From CAZKXU01 sp964556665 (GTDB taxonomy: Bacteria; Bdellovibrionota_C; UBA2361; CAZKXU01), in the NCBI GenBank assembly GCA_964556665.1, contig CAZKXU010000012.1:1-50675 (forward strand): 50,675 bases of DNA. Reading direction: 5' to 3'. Position numbers and translations under genes: made by a program. Positions 26,145 through 34,427 of this stretch are shown piece by piece (the first letter of the stretch is position 1; each line of letters opens with the position of its first letter). The notes beneath the pieces were generated by a model. It was not told where the DNA came from. It made no database searches and worked only from the letters and a program-made list of their open reading frames with translations.

Positions 26145-27350
26145 CTAGAAAAACCGCAAATCAGGCAACGGTGTTATCCATGTACCCTTAAACCAACTCT
26201 CTTTCTTCCTAATATGATCCGCATAGTTCCATGCTGAGACAAAAATATAATCAGGCGGATTAGTCTTTAATTCCTCAGGAAATACAATCGGCGTATGAGT
26301 GCCTGGCATAAGCTTGCCAGCTCGAAGCGGTGATGAGTCCACCATTCTTTCCAAGTACCCCATCTTAGCAGCATTAACCCAGAGTGTAGCTTTTCCAGCT
26401 GCACCGTAACCCCAGATGCGACTAGACTTGCTTACCCTGCCAACCGTGTCGCGCAGAATCTCAATTTTGCGATTAACTAAGCCGCCCCATCCGAGCCATG
26501 TCTCAATCTTAGCTAACCCCTTAGCCTCCTCGTAAGAGAGAACCTCCCCTACCCCAGGCTTTACACTTTCACTACTATCTACAGACGCAACCACGCGCAA
26601 AGAGCCTCCGTGCATAGGGATCCTCTGCGCATCAACAACGTGGAAGCCGTATCTCTTAAGCAAAACACTTAGACTTGATAGAGAGTAAAAGGTAAGGTGT
26701 TCATGATACAATGTGTCCCACTGATACTGTTCTAAAAGGTCCCCTGCGTACATAACTTCCAAGCATAGGTGGCCTTTCGGATTTAGAAGCTGTTTAGCGC
26801 CTTCTAAAATTAGCTCCGGTCTATCGTTATGGGCAAAGGCGTTACTGCCGCTGACTATATCAACAGCTCCGATGCGCTCTCTTAAAGCAGTTGCAGTTTC
26901 TTTGTTAAAATATCCTGCTTCTACATCAAGCCCTTTACTCTTTGCCAGAGCTGTAATGTTCTGTGAGATATCGATTCCATAAGAACTAATGCCTAAGGCA
27001 TTCAATTGTGTCAAAAGAACACCATCATTACACCCAAACTCAACAACACTCTTAGGTGCCAATGTTTTCTTTAGCCAAGCTGCGTACTCCTTAAAATGTT
27101 CAACTAAAGGAGCAATTGTACTTGATGAGAAAGAGTAATCTTGAAAAAGAATCTCCGGATCTACAACTTCGAGAATTTGCACCAAACTGCAGCTCTCGCA
27201 GATATGAATTGGAAGTGGAAAAACGTGCTCATTGGCGATCGCCTTAGTGCTGCTTAAAAAACCACCAGCTAGCGGCATATCTCCTAAGTCTAAAAAAAGA
27301 CTCAAATTCTTACTCTCACATCCACGACAGATCTGTCTACGCATAGGCAT
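26145..27350 (-). CDS. SAM-dependent C-methyltransferase (NDP-sugar type)
   Basis: 401 aa with the three-part layout of sugar C-methyltransferases. An N-terminal zinc-binding domain has two CxxC pairs (C8/C11 and C51/C54). A class I SAM-binding domain (about 75-230) carries the VVEFGCNDGVLL motif (102-113) and FAHNDRPELILEGA. The C-terminal domain ends with WGYGAAGKATLW and VDSSPLRAGKLMPGTHTPI, typical of that family. It probably adds a methyl group to a keto nucleotide sugar. It converges on the RmlD-like gene and is divergent from the WecB-like gene; the 174-nt gap upstream must hold both promoters. Confidence 0.87.
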   Translation of the reverse strand: MPMRRQICRGCESKNLSLFLDLGDMPLAGGFLSSTKAIANEHVFPLPIHICESCSLVQILEVVDPEILFQDYSFSSSTIAPLVEHFKEYAAWLKKTLAPKSVVEFGCNDGVLLTQLNALGISSYGIDISQNITALAKSKGLDVEAGYFNKETATALRERIGAVDIVSGSNAFAHNDRPELILEGAKQLLNPKGHLCLEVMYAGDLLEQYQWDTLYHEHLTFYSLSSLSVLLKRYGFHVVDAQRIPMHGGSLRVVASVDSSESVKPGVGEVLSYEEAKGLAKIETWLGWGGLVNRKIEILRDTVGRVSKSSRIWGYGAAGKATLWVNAAKMGYLERMVDSSPLRAGKLMPGTHTPIVFPEELKTNPPDYIFVSAWNYADHIRKKESWFKGTWITPLPDLRFF

Positions 27351-27524
27351 CCGATTATATAAAAAAATGAAGCTGACGCACCTGTTTCTAGCCTGTTAGA
27401 GTATCTCGCCAAACTAGGAAAGTCAACGCGATGTGAGGTCGCGGTGGACTTGATTTCTTCATCTTTAAGTAAGAAAATCATGCCTTCGGTGTAGAATGGA
27501 ACACTTACAGAGGAAGAGCATAAC

Positions 27525-28715
27525 ATGCAGAAGAAAAAGATAGCATTTGTACTCGGGATCAGGCCGGATATTATCCGTGCTGCCTTGATAATGAAGTATT
27601 TGAAAGACGCACCAGATGTAGAGGTGCAGTTCATATGGTCCGGTCAGCATTATTCCGACAACCTGAAGGGAATTTTCTTTAGAGAGTTCCAGATGCCTGA
27701 GCCCGATGTAGATCTAGGCTGCTCAGGTGATACCGACGCCGAGATCTCCTCCCAGCTAATCGCCAAGCTTTATCCAGTACTAGACAAGATGAAGCCGGTT
27801 GCAATTGCCTTTCTTGGCGACACTAACACAACTACCGGATGCATCGCGGCAGCACAGCTCAACATCCCCATCATCCATGTAGAGGGTTGCTGGCATTCCT
27901 ATGACTGGCGAATGCCGGAAGAGAAGTTTCGAACCATGATCGATCACCTCTCCGATGTGATTTACACATATGAAGAGGAATACAAATTGCGTGGTGTGGC
28001 AGAAGGACTAAACCCACGCAACATCGTAGTAGTTAGAAATCCTATAGTAGATATATTAAATGAATTTTACTATCCGCATAAGGCGCGCCTAGATGCGCAG
28101 GCAGACGCAAAGTTCTTTAGCTCGCGCGGCATTAAAGATGGAAATTACTATCTGATGACCTGCCATCGTAGAGAGAACGTACATATAGAAAGCTCTTTCC
28201 GTGCTATCATTAATCTAATTGAGAACTCCGATCTACCTGTATACTTTCCTGCCAGTTATCGTACCCAGAAGGTTATGAAAGAGATGGGCATCACCAAAGT
28301 AAAAAACCTGATCGTAGTTGATCCGATTGGATATGAGGAGATCCTTATATTAATGACTCACTCCAAAGCTGTAATTACCGATTCTGGAACAATTCCTGAA
28401 GAATGCTCGGTCCTAAATATTCCTTGTGTTCAGATGAGAAAGGCAACGGAGAGACCTCAAGTGTATGATGTAGGAGGATGCGTCAAATTCGATCCTGATC
28501 AACCTGAAAAGTACCCAGTAGAGATCGTTTATAAGAAGCTAAAGAAACTCTTTGGTAAGAAATGGCAGCATACACTTGGCGATGGCTTATCATCTCAAAG
28601 AATCGCAGAGGATCTACTGCACAGAATCCGCACGAACAATCTCAGAGGGCACTTATACGAGCATAATCACCTGCCTATCCAACGGTCGCTGCGGGAGGAT
28701 GGGATTGAGATCTAG
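27525..28715 (+). CDS. UDP-N-acetylglucosamine 2-epimerase-like (WecB/WbjD type, non-hydrolysing)
   Basis: GT-B-fold epimerase inverting C2 of a UDP-HexNAc. FVLGIRPDIIRAALI at the N-terminus, FIWSGQHYSD, FLGDTNTT, MPEEKFRTMIDHLSD, TCHRRENV and TDSGTIPEECS mark the family. The usual HxEAG loop reads HVEGCWHSYDWRMPEE, a variant seen in CapG/WbjD-like enzymes that act on 6-deoxy sugars rather than plain UDP-GlcNAc (from memory, not checked). The length of 396 aa is normal. GAGG lies rather far upstream of the ATG. A REP element follows. Confidence 0.88.
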   Translation: MQKKKIAFVLGIRPDIIRAALIMKYLKDAPDVEVQFIWSGQHYSDNLKGIFFREFQMPEPDVDLGCSGDTDAEISSQLIAKLYPVLDKMKPVAIAFLGDTNTTTGCIAAAQLNIPIIHVEGCWHSYDWRMPEEKFRTMIDHLSDVIYTYEEEYKLRGVAEGLNPRNIVVVRNPIVDILNEFYYPHKARLDAQADAKFFSSRGIKDGNYYLMTCHRRENVHIESSFRAIINLIENSDLPVYFPASYRTQKVMKEMGITKVKNLIVVDPIGYEEILILMTHSKAVITDSGTIPEECSVLNIPCVQMRKATERPQVYDVGGCVKFDPDQPEKYPVEIVYKKLKKLFGKKWQHTLGDGLSSQRIAEDLLHRIRTNNLRGHLYEHNHLPIQRSLREDGIEI

Positions 28716-28742
28716 TACACTGGAATAAAAGCTCTTCCGCTC

Positions 28743-28820
28743 TACTGGGACCGCGGACTTCCAGCCCGCTACGAAATGCCCGTTAATTTATATGTATGCT
28801 GAAACCCTGAGGTCCCAGTA
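28743..28820. repeat. REP-like palindromic element, copy 4 (decayed centre)
   Basis: The outer ends TACTGGGACC and GGTCCCAGTA are perfect inverted repeats. The left arm keeps GCGGACTTCCAGCCCGC, but the right inner half has degenerated to an AT-rich segment. It lies between two co-directional genes; the remainder of the 212-nt gap is AT-rich and may contain the promoter of the next gene. Confidence 0.75.
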
Positions 28821-28927
28821 GGTAAATAATTTAATGATACAGCATACTACTGCTTCTTTAGTACGCTGCTTGAAATAGGCTATCTTTATTACTTCGCGCT
28901 TTCATGGCAGCATGAACAACAATAACC

Positions 28928-31702
28928 ATGTCATTTGCTAATCAACGCTCTGCCTTTCTAGTCCCTCTTTTCCTTTGCGGATTTATTTTCTCTAAATATC
29001 TCCTTTTTGATCTAGTTGAATATGTATCTCCCCCTATTAGACTTGAAATTAAGGCTAATATTGAGGCGGGAAATGGAATGGAGATTTATATTAATAAGAA
29101 TTTCGAAAGTCCTAAGAGAGTGGCAGTTGAGACAGCTGTTTCAAAGACCTACTTAGTGCCCAATGTCCCTAGTTCGATCTGGCATATACGAATTGATCCT
29201 ACTGATATTCCAGATAAGGAATTTACGATATGCAGCCTGTCACTTTTCGCTGGTCAAGATATCGTAGCACAGGTAAGCGCAGAGGAGCTTGCAAAGTGGG
29301 GCGAATCAGGCTCAATTCTTAAATCCATAGAGAATAACTGTGCTGTATTTAAAGCTCTAACGAACGATCCTTTCATTTGGGCAGGGGATCTTAAACTAAA
29401 TGCACTAGGAGGCTCTGAAGACAGAATAACACCGATAAATATTCTAAAGTATCTTGGACTTATGATTGTTGCGATTGGTATGGTGTGGGCAACATGTAAC
29501 GGAATTAATCGATACCTGCTAGTGATCCCAGTTAGTGCAACTCTAGTTTTAGCTCATTTCTTGCCATCTCTAATCAGCATAGTGCAGAGCCTGCCTCTTT
29601 CTCCACCGCCAATATCGGAGGCTGTTGGATATGTTGCATATATTGGTTATCCAAAAAGTGTGGATAACTTAGCCTTTTTCTTCTCAATTTCTGTATTCGG
29701 ATTATGTGGACTCTTACTTGCCATATTAATTCGGAATAGAGTTTTTCAACCTCTACAGCTTGTAGATACAGAGTCAGACCAGAGACTGTTTCCGGAACTT
29801 TGCTTGTTTACTCTCCTTGCCATGATTGCATTGATCACCTTCCCCGATCTCTTATCTCCACCTCCTGCAATCACAGCTTCTGAATTTGACTTTAATAATA
29901 TGCTGGGTTGGGGATACTTATATCATTCTGGACTTCTACCCTACCGAGATTTTTGGTTTCCATATGCTGGGCAGGTCACTCAACTAGGATCTTTTCCCTC
30001 TGATAAAATTAATATCTATCTTCATAACCTCATATCAATATCTATATTTCTTTTTGCGCTCTTTAAGATATTTAGAAGAAACTTGATCTATACGCTCATA
30101 GTAGCAGCGTTTGTCTGGTATCCATGTGAGTTTGGAATCTTTATGGGAGTACGAAGATACTTTGTAGCGCTCAATATTGCTCTCCTTTACGCTGGTATAA
30201 TATGCGAGGGGAAGTTTTCTACTCTAAGTGCTTTAATATTTTCTCTTTACTGTGGCCTAGCGCTGACATTTGAGCCGAATCAACTACTGTATGCTGCGCC
30301 TGGCGTAGGTTTATTACTGCTCAGCACTATCTTTTTGCCGTCTCAGCGCACAACCGACTTTAGGCAGATAATCAAATGGCACATTGTCTCTGCTGTGTTC
30401 TTTTTAGCAATATTGGTTTTCCAAATTTGGAGCCTTTATATTAACGACCAGCTACCACAGTTTATAAACTTTTTTAAGGAGATGACTGTGCTGGGTATGA
30501 GGGCTGCGCTCCCGGCTCCATTATCAGATTGGTTCGGTTTTGTTGATAGCTACAATAATATACTAGTACTGGGCTTGCATTATTTAATACTCGCATCAAT
30601 ATTTGGGCTATTTTTCAGTAAGAGTCGGGAGAGTAGATTTTACTTCACTACCACCCTAGCAGTTGCAGCCGTGGTCTCAATGCTATTTCTTAAACATCTA
30701 GTAAGACCACACATGGCGCAGCAGGTAATCGGCCTGTTAATAGTTGGATATGGAATCTATTTTTGGAATCTTTTTCGGAGCTTGAATACAAATAGAATAT
30801 GGGCCCTCACCTTTATATTTGGAGCATTAGTTGGTAATTTTGACAAACAGGGGCAGATAGTTGGTGGTGTGGTTACGGCTTGGCCGTATCTATTAAAAGC
30901 ACCTGAGCGAATAATTTCTGCTTTCGATGCACCCACAGACAATGATTATTTCAAAAGATATTATGCACCAGACAACTTCAAAGGGCTCGATCAAGAGCAG
31001 ACAGAGCTAGTCAACTTTTTCAGTGAACAGTCTTTGCGACCTCAGGGTCGGGATATTTTTGTTCTTGGTGATGATTCATATCTCTATTTAATACTTAACC
31101 AGCTGCCGCCTGAGTTTTTAACATTATATGATGGCGCTGCGATTTCAGCACAAAGACGGATGGTTGCGAGGTTACAGAAAGAACAGCCACGCTTTGTAAT
31201 ATTCAATACAGCGTTTAAGAGTTTCGATGGCGTACCTAATTTAGTTCGAAATCCTATTATCTATAATCATATTATTAGTAATTATGTGTTTTTAAATCAG
31301 GTGGGGAGATTTGAGATATTGATTCCTAAAAAACCTGAGCAGGAGATAGATATTTCCTATTGGCTAAATACATTAGGTAGCTCTGTTGATTTAGGGAAAC
31401 TTCCGTACTATTCAAGCTTTAATAGTGGTTCCGAATGTATGGATAATAACTGTATCAGCTTTTTGTCTGTTGATGGCAGCTCAACTGAGACTAACTCGAA
31501 AATTATACTTAAAAACAATAACCATGAATTTACTATTAATTTCTCAAGCGCAGGCAAGGAGGGGTTTATCAACCTTAATCAGATCTGGTTCTGGAATCTG
31601 TTAGATATAAAAGATAGGGCCTCGGTTATAACATTCAGCGCTGAGGATGGATTACGACATATACTCCTCACACGAAGATTTAGCGCTGAAATACTTTATT
31701 AG
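28928..31702 (+). CDS. GT-C-like polytopic membrane protein, 924 aa
   Basis: Large inner-membrane protein. The first TM segment (about 9-30) is followed by a non-membrane beta-type domain (about 35-165) containing WHIRIDPTDIP (85-95), then about ten to twelve TM segments up to about residue 650 and a C-terminal soluble part. The loop LLPYRDFWFPYAG after the periplasmic TM resembles the acidic loop of GT-C (PMT/ArnT-like) glycosyltransferases. It probably transfers a sugar from a polyprenyl-phosphate donor or acts on the exported glycan; a polymerase role cannot be excluded. It stands alone, with no overlap with its neighbours. Confidence 0.65.
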   Translation: MSFANQRSAFLVPLFLCGFIFSKYLLFDLVEYVSPPIRLEIKANIEAGNGMEIYINKNFESPKRVAVETAVSKTYLVPNVPSSIWHIRIDPTDIPDKEFTICSLSLFAGQDIVAQVSAEELAKWGESGSILKSIENNCAVFKALTNDPFIWAGDLKLNALGGSEDRITPINILKYLGLMIVAIGMVWATCNGINRYLLVIPVSATLVLAHFLPSLISIVQSLPLSPPPISEAVGYVAYIGYPKSVDNLAFFFSISVFGLCGLLLAILIRNRVFQPLQLVDTESDQRLFPELCLFTLLAMIALITFPDLLSPPPAITASEFDFNNMLGWGYLYHSGLLPYRDFWFPYAGQVTQLGSFPSDKINIYLHNLISISIFLFALFKIFRRNLIYTLIVAAFVWYPCEFGIFMGVRRYFVALNIALLYAGIICEGKFSTLSALIFSLYCGLALTFEPNQLLYAAPGVGLLLLSTIFLPSQRTTDFRQIIKWHIVSAVFFLAILVFQIWSLYINDQLPQFINFFKEMTVLGMRAALPAPLSDWFGFVDSYNNILVLGLHYLILASIFGLFFSKSRESRFYFTTTLAVAAVVSMLFLKHLVRPHMAQQVIGLLIVGYGIYFWNLFRSLNTNRIWALTFIFGALVGNFDKQGQIVGGVVTAWPYLLKAPERIISAFDAPTDNDYFKRYYAPDNFKGLDQEQTELVNFFSEQSLRPQGRDIFVLGDDSYLYLILNQLPPEFLTLYDGAAISAQRRMVARLQKEQPRFVIFNTAFKSFDGVPNLVRNPIIYNHIISNYVFLNQVGRFEILIPKKPEQEIDISYWLNTLGSSVDLGKLPYYSSFNSGSECMDNNCISFLSVDGSSTETNSKIILKNNNHEFTINFSSAGKEGFINLNQIWFWNLLDIKDRASVITFSAEDGLRHILLTRRFSAEILY

Positions 31703-31874
31703 GCAACAACCTATAACATTCCGCACTAACATAAATCCATAACAATACTATTAGCGGCGATGTAGAAAACCTCATTCTGTTTCCCTTAGCACAAATGTTC
31801 TAGAATGTTCTAGGACACCCAAAAAATAGCCTATAAATCTAAAATTAGTACGAAGCTGTACCGATAGATGAAGC

Positions 31875-32846
31875 ATGACCAATGCGCGATCGGAGATCTA
31901 CGACCCTGAAGAGGTAGGGATATATCATTGTGTAAGCCGCTGCGTCCGCAGAGCATATCTTTGCGGAGAGGATGAGCATACAGGGAGATCGTTTGAACAC
32001 CGACGCGAATGGATTCGCAGCCGTCTTAAGGTGTTAGTAGATATATTTGCAATAGAGGTAATAGCGTACGCAGTGATGAGTAATCATCTACATGCGGTAA
32101 TCCGTAACCGACCTGACAAAGCAAAGGGCTGGGAGGATAAAGAGGTGGCAAGACGTTGGCGCCTGCTGTTTCCTCTACGCCGCGACCTAAACGGCGTGCC
32201 GATGAAGCCTAGCAGCGCAGAGATTAGCGCTATAACAATGGATAAGAAGAAAGTAGAACTATACCGTACACGCCTATCAGATATTAGCTGGTTTAACCGC
32301 TGCATGAACGAGAACATAGCAAGACGCGCAAACGCCGAAGATGAATGTACAGGGCGGTTCTGGGAGGGACGGTTTAAGTGTCAAAGAGTCTACGATCTAA
32401 GTGCCATACTAGCTTGTAGCGCCTACGTAGACCTAAATCCGATTCGAGCCGGCATTGCTAAGACCCCTGAGCAAAGCGATTACACAAGTATACAGGATCG
32501 GATTAAGAGCTATAAAAAACAGCCAAATAGTAAAGGTTTGGGAAAGATACTTATCTCAATTGAAGAGCTATCGAACAACACAGTTACAACAGATGAATAT
32601 TTTGAGCTAGTAGAAGCCACAGGAAAACTGTTACGCCAGAACAAGGCAAGTATCTCCCAGGATATTGTTCCTATTCTTGAGCGGCTAAAGCTCTCCTCGG
32701 ATGAGTGGTTAGAGACTACTCGAAAAATTAGAATGCGCTTTCCTAGGATAATTGGCAGCGCTGATCGTATCTCAGAGGCAGCAAAAAATGCCAAGAAGGA
32801 GTGGTTCCAGGGTATTAATGCTGCTAGAGCACTTTTCGCCGCTTAA
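31875..32846 (+). CDS. Y1 (HUH) REP-associated-type transposase, RAYT-like
   Basis: Single-strand transposase-like protein of the IS200/RAYT superfamily, 323 aa. The HUH motif appears as MSNHLHAVI (H71, H73), and CSAYVDLNPIRAG holds the candidate catalytic tyrosine (Y184). Length and the insert DKAKGWEDKEVARRWRLLFP fit the group of chromosomal single-copy RAYT-like transposases rather than a compact IS200 TnpA. No flanking IS ends or companion genes are seen. Two tandem ATGTTCTAG units (31795-31813) lie upstream. RAYTs typically mobilise REP palindromes; five such elements lie in this locus, the nearest complete one about 3 kb away. Confidence 0.85.
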   Translation: MTNARSEIYDPEEVGIYHCVSRCVRRAYLCGEDEHTGRSFEHRREWIRSRLKVLVDIFAIEVIAYAVMSNHLHAVIRNRPDKAKGWEDKEVARRWRLLFPLRRDLNGVPMKPSSAEISAITMDKKKVELYRTRLSDISWFNRCMNENIARRANAEDECTGRFWEGRFKCQRVYDLSAILACSAYVDLNPIRAGIAKTPEQSDYTSIQDRIKSYKKQPNSKGLGKILISIEELSNNTVTTDEYFELVEATGKLLRQNKASISQDIVPILERLKLSSDEWLETTRKIRMRFPRIIGSADRISEAAKNAKKEWFQGINAARALFAA

Positions 32847-32990
32847 AACTTTCTTGAATTACTAGAAAATTACGAAGGAAAATCCCTATCTACATAGATA
32901 CAAAATATGTACCTACATTTTATAAATATACTTCGCTATCACTTATTTGATGGGTGCTCTAATTTTAGTCCCAGATATCTAAACCTTACG

Positions 32991-34205
32991 CTATTGAGGC
33001 ACCAGCTGCACAAACTTTATTTTCTCTTCTACAGGTTTTAGTTTGCTAAATCGTTTCCCATATTGAATTAATGGGCTTTCCAGAAAACGGTATGACAGAT
33101 CACTAAACAACAGGATAATAACCCAAACTATACAAAGCTGAATAATCCTTCCAATGTCGGTCTCAAATAACCAACTAGGCCGCAAAGCATTTGAATAATG
33201 GATCCATAATGTAATCGCTGCAATATGCGAAAGATATATTGCATAAGAGCGACTACCTAAATACTCTAAAATTCTTCCTAGTCCTTTGCCAGAAAATACG
33301 ATCTCACTATCCAAGACTGCTAAAGCTACTAAAATACCGCTAAAAAAAGCATAAAACAGGAACCCACTATATAAAGTGATACTTGGAGGCAGCCAAGCTG
33401 GCAATGCCCAGATCATCAACACGCAAAAACAGCAGATCGCTATTTGAATACTATTGCAAAGATAGGTTGGCAGGTACGAGCGTAAGTATTCAACAATCTT
33501 TCGCAGACGATACTTGTTCGATTCTGTCATCAATAGTGCTATCAGAACCCCGATAAAAAGAGTGTCAAAACGACGGTGAGAGGAGAACATATTAAATGAA
33601 AAAGTATTCCAACCTGGTGGCACATCAATCATCGGTCGCAACACAGCCGCCACAACTACAATTCCAAATAACACACTGGCTATTCTCCCACGGCGTGAAG
33701 GTACTAGGAACAGGATCCATGGAAGCAAAAAGTAGAAATGCTCCTCTACAGTTAGACTCCAATAGTGTCCAACATAATGTACTGCGTGACCGGAGTTCTG
33801 TATCAGATAATTATAAAATCCTGTTAAAAAGTAGATGGCTTCTGTTGATAGTGCTGAAAATGTTCCAAATAGTCCTGGGGCGGTGTCCTGAAATACTGTT
33901 GCAAGACCCAAATATATCCCCAGCCAAAAAAGTGCAGCAGGAAAGATTCTAAAAATACGCTTTAGGTAAAATACTTTCAAAACCAACTTTAGCCTTTCTA
34001 TTCTATTTAATTCAGGATAATCAAGTTGGACTTCACTAAAAAGTGTAAATAAAGAGGATGAGACAACAAAACCAGAGATAACGAAGAATAGATCAACTCC
34101 GGTAAAACCGCTTCGCAGAAAGGATGGGAGTGTGGGATGAATCTCTGAAAAATGGGTAAAAACGACAAGCATCACGGCTACTGCACGCAACCGCTCAATC
34201 TCCAT
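32991..34205 (-). CDS. Acyltransferase family 3 (OafA/YrhL type) membrane protein
   Basis: Polytopic membrane O-acyltransferase, about 404 aa with ten or so TM segments. IERLRAVAVMLVVFTHF (with the conserved His), FTGVDLFFVISGFVVSS and the periplasmic YWSLTVEEHFYFLLP (WSLxVEExFYL motif) define the family. It would acetylate or otherwise acylate a surface sugar. The frame opens at TTG (34259) with ATGs at 34244 and 34205. I prefer 34205, which has AGG eight bases upstream and places the IxxLR motif directly at the start as usual. There is no SGNH C-terminal domain; a separate SGNH-type protein lies at 38657-39934. Confidence 0.88.
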   Translation of the reverse strand: MEIERLRAVAVMLVVFTHFSEIHPTLPSFLRSGFTGVDLFFVISGFVVSSSLFTLFSEVQLDYPELNRIERLKLVLKVFYLKRIFRIFPAALFWLGIYLGLATVFQDTAPGLFGTFSALSTEAIYFLTGFYNYLIQNSGHAVHYVGHYWSLTVEEHFYFLLPWILFLVPSRRGRIASVLFGIVVVAAVLRPMIDVPPGWNTFSFNMFSSHRRFDTLFIGVLIALLMTESNKYRLRKIVEYLRSYLPTYLCNSIQIAICCFCVLMIWALPAWLPPSITLYSGFLFYAFFSGILVALAVLDSEIVFSGKGLGRILEYLGSRSYAIYLSHIAAITLWIHYSNALRPSWLFETDIGRIIQLCIVWVIILLFSDLSYRFLESPLIQYGKRFSKLKPVEEKIKFVQLVPQ

Positions 34206-34427
34206 AATTTTACCTGATCCTGTATGAGTCGACTTAGAAACCATTTCGATATATACCAAAATCTTATGAGGCTAGGACTCCAACGCCATTAAGTATTTAA
34301 TACTAATTACCAGTCTATTACTTTTTTTGATAATAATAAACACTCATTACTGAATCTCTCCGCTTGCAAAACAGAGCAGATAATAGTTAAATCCGCATTA
34401 AACTATTTATCGATTAATGTCATACGC

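Noticed and set aside
25959..26237. 92-aa plus-strand open frame
   Set aside because: It is a translation of compound REP copy 3 and overlaps the methyltransferase 3' end.
31795..31813. Tandem ATGTTCTAG units before the transposase as IS terminal repeats
   Set aside because: No matching sequence is found after the gene; it may be a small operator but support is thin.
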